From Charina bottae (lineage: Eukaryota > Chordata > Lepidosauria > Squamata > Charinaidae): a stretch of DNA of 64,000 nt. The position numbers and the translations under genes were made by a program. Positions 62,587-64,000 of the stretch are shown one piece after another; the first letter of the stretch is position 1, and every line of letters begins with the position of its first letter. The DNA lies in NCBI GenBank assembly GCA_023362775.1, contig JALMGJ010000005.1, positions 89,787,421 to 89,851,420 of the forward strand, given 5' to 3'. The notes under the pieces are model-generated. The model was not told the DNA's origin. It saw only the letters and a list, made by a program, of their open reading frames with translations, and ran no database searches.

Positions 62587-63362
62587 TGTCACGGGCTACA
62601 GCCAGGGTATCATATTTCACACAGTCAGAGATAAGCCGGCAGCCAGGAACACTTCCCCGGCTGAGGAATGCTGCCGGCAATAAATCAACAGTTGTAAGAG
62701 CAGGCAAGAGAGAGAGTCAGAAGTCCATACCAGAAGATTCAAACGCCAGAGAGAGTCCAGTCCAGAGCCAAGTTCAAGGGTACACACAAGCAGGTCCACG
62801 ATATATCCAAGCCAAGTCAGGAGTCCAGAGAGTAGAATGCCAATAGTCCAACCGGGGTTCAAGGAAACAGGTAACAAGGTCCAGCAGAGGTTCGCGTAGC
62901 CATAAACTATAGTAGTTTGCTCCCTCAGAGGGTCCTTTGTGCCTGCTGCTTAATTTATGGTCAGCTCAAGAGCTGCCAGCCGAATCCTGCAAAGACTCCA
63001 GCTCTGCTCTCCGGAGGTCTCTGGCAGCTAATCTTGCGCTCCGGCGTTTCTCCTTTAAGGCGAAGCGTGCACTCCTTCGGCGCTGCCTTTTTGGAGAGTC
63101 TGAAGAGCTGCCAGGTGTGTGGGTCATGGGTAGCTGCTGAGCGGAGGGCGGGGGCAAACCCTCATCCCTGGCTTGTTCTTCTGCTGACTCAGCTGCAGCT
63201 GCCTCCTGACCATCCTGCCTCCCTGTTTCGGGGGCCATGCCTCCCTCTGGGGCTGCCTCTGGGACTGCCTCTGGGTCAGTCCCCTGGAGGTCCCACAGGG
63301 GCATCTCATCCTCTGACTCCTGGCTGAAGTCCTGGGGCAAGGGCTGAGGCTGAACCAGGACT
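62587..63362 (-). mobile_element. Gypsy-2 5' LTR
   Basis: 776 bp beginning TGTCACGGGCTACAG. Similar to 15926-16689 with scattered substitutions and a 12-bp insertion near 63250-63275. Confidence 0.92.
62966..63361 (-). CDS. Open frame inside gypsy-2 LTR
   Basis: Same frame as in the solo LTR: QPLPQDFSQESEDEMP at the start, an added APEGGMAPETGRQDGQ segment (12 bp more than the solo copy, so in phase) and the basic tail RRRSARFALKEKRRSARLAA. No stop. Here it also runs upstream into L2 sequence by chance (frame to 63751). Unknown function. Confidence 0.4.
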   Translation of the reverse strand, partial: VLVQPQPLPQDFSQESEDEMPLWDLQGTDPEAVPEAAPEGGMAPETGRQDGQEAAAAESAEEQARDEGLPPPSAQQLPMTHTPGSSSDSPKRQRRRSARFALKEKRRSARLAARDLRRAELESLQDSAGSS

Positions 63363-64000
63363 CTCCTGGCCACGACTGCCACCTGCTCTTCGAGCAGGAG
63401 TCGTGAGTCCAGGAGGACCCCCAGATTCTGCACTGGATCTGAGTGGGGTAGTGCCACCCCACCCAGAACCAATGATGATAACTTCCCAGATACAGGGGGG
63501 CCATCAATACACAGCCACTCCGTCTTACCAGGTTTCAGTTGAAGCCTGTTGTTCCCCATCCAGACCCCCACAGCCTCCAGACACTGAGATAAGGCATCAA
63601 CCGCATCACTCACTTCACCCGGGATGGAGATGTATAACTGGGTATCATCGGCATATTGGTGATACCTCATCCTGTGGTGACGGATGATCTCGCCCAGTGG
63701 TTTCATGTAGATGTTGAATAGGAGAGGAGAGAGAACCGACCCCAGCGGCACCCCACAAGTCAGGGGTCACGGGTCAGCTCTCTCCTCCCCTATCAACACC
63801 GACTGGGAATGGCCCTGGAGGAAGGAGGTGAACCAGCGCAAAACCACACCGCCCACCCCCAACTCCCTGAGCCATCCCAAAAGTATACCGTGGTCGACGG
63901 TATCGAAAGCCACTGAGAGATCTAAGAGAGCACTCCCTCCATCCCGCTCTCGCCAGAGATCATCCATAAGCGTGACCAATGCGGTCTCTGTCCCATATCC
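63363..64000 (-). pseudogene. L2 C ORF2, reverse-transcriptase part, runs off the window
   Basis: LLDLSVAFDTVDHGILLGWL (first catalytic D), SVLSPLLFNIYMKPLGEII, YHQYADDTQLYI (YADD) and GNNRLQLKPGKTEWLCIDG, GVLLDSRLLLEEQVAVVARR. A TGA at 63767-63769, where L2 B has CGA, breaks the frame after EERADP. This copy keeps the ~40 bp that L2 B has lost. The rest of the element lies beyond 64000. Confidence 0.93.

Larger units (their letters stand above)
61827..63362 (-). mobile_element. Gypsy family 2 element, internally deleted
   Basis: Flanked by CTCCT (61822-61826 and 63363-63367). The right end is a complete 5' LTR (62587-63362, 776 bp). The left end is a shortened 3' LTR (61827-about 62069, with an internal ~120-bp deletion and cut off before its end). 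Only part of gag lies between them; protease, RT, RNase H and integrase are gone. Same family as the solo LTR at 15926-16689. Confidence 0.92.

Noticed and set aside
62966..63751. 261-codon minus-strand fusion of L2 reverse transcriptase with a basic C-terminal tail
   Set aside because: The join lies exactly at the gypsy LTR border (63362/63363); the two frames meet by chance of insertion phase.
1..64000. Host protein-coding exons or toxin (venom) genes
   Set aside because: Every long frame is explained by a transposable element or its antisense; no exon with flanking splice sites and conserved host domain was seen.

Overview
The window is a stack of transposable elements from a vertebrate genome. 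I found no host exon, tRNA gene or rRNA gene. The mixture is typical of a squamate reptile (lizard or snake): a BovB (RTE) LINE, L1 and L2/CR1 LINEs, Penelope-like elements with a GIY-YIG nuclease, Ty1/copia and chromodomain Ty3/gypsy LTR elements, Tc1 and hAT DNA transposons, and tRNA-headed SINEs. Species cannot be fixed from the sequence. Almost every element lies on the minus strand; the BovB LINE is the main plus-strand gene.

Layout. 1-3880: mosaic of L1 3'UTR, Penelope pieces, an L2 3' end, an L1 5' end and two unclassified repeats (called N and U here). 3885-5457: full-length but dead Tc1 transposon. 5460-11230: a non-LTR element of uncertain clade (called LINE-X, copy 1), split by a 1.6 kb hAT element at 6008-7605. 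11919-15528: truncated Copia A holding L1 A. 15529-22918: a Penelope element holding a solo gypsy-type LTR and L1 B; L1 B itself holds two Penelope insertions with hammerhead-ribozyme-like motifs. 22919-45842: a second LINE-X copy scattered in collinear pieces between a SINE (23906-24406), a young gypsy element (24616-30462), Copia B (30497-40738, holding Tc1 B, an L2 piece and L1 C) and a long L2 (41076-45455). 46407-48081: second copies of U, N, L1 3'UTR and Penelope modules. 48082-64000: Copia C, interrupted by L2 C, which is interrupted by L1 D and by a deleted gypsy element; L1 D is interrupted by the BovB element.

Target-site duplications (TSDs) visible in the sequence give the order of events. 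The youngest layer is BovB (53427-56643). It has an 11-bp TSD, an open 1010-codon frame with all endonuclease and reverse-transcriptase motifs, and a fourth-level position in the nest Copia C > L2 C > L1 D > BovB. The gypsy element at 24616 is also young: its two 746-bp LTRs differ at four sites. Its genes are nevertheless broken several times.

The observations I would follow up first are: an open frame conserved inside the LTRs of two diverged gypsy families and in phase with pol; hammerhead-like motifs in two Penelope copies with compatible stem changes; copia primer-binding sites matching the anticodon arm of initiator tRNA-Met; and the intact BovB.
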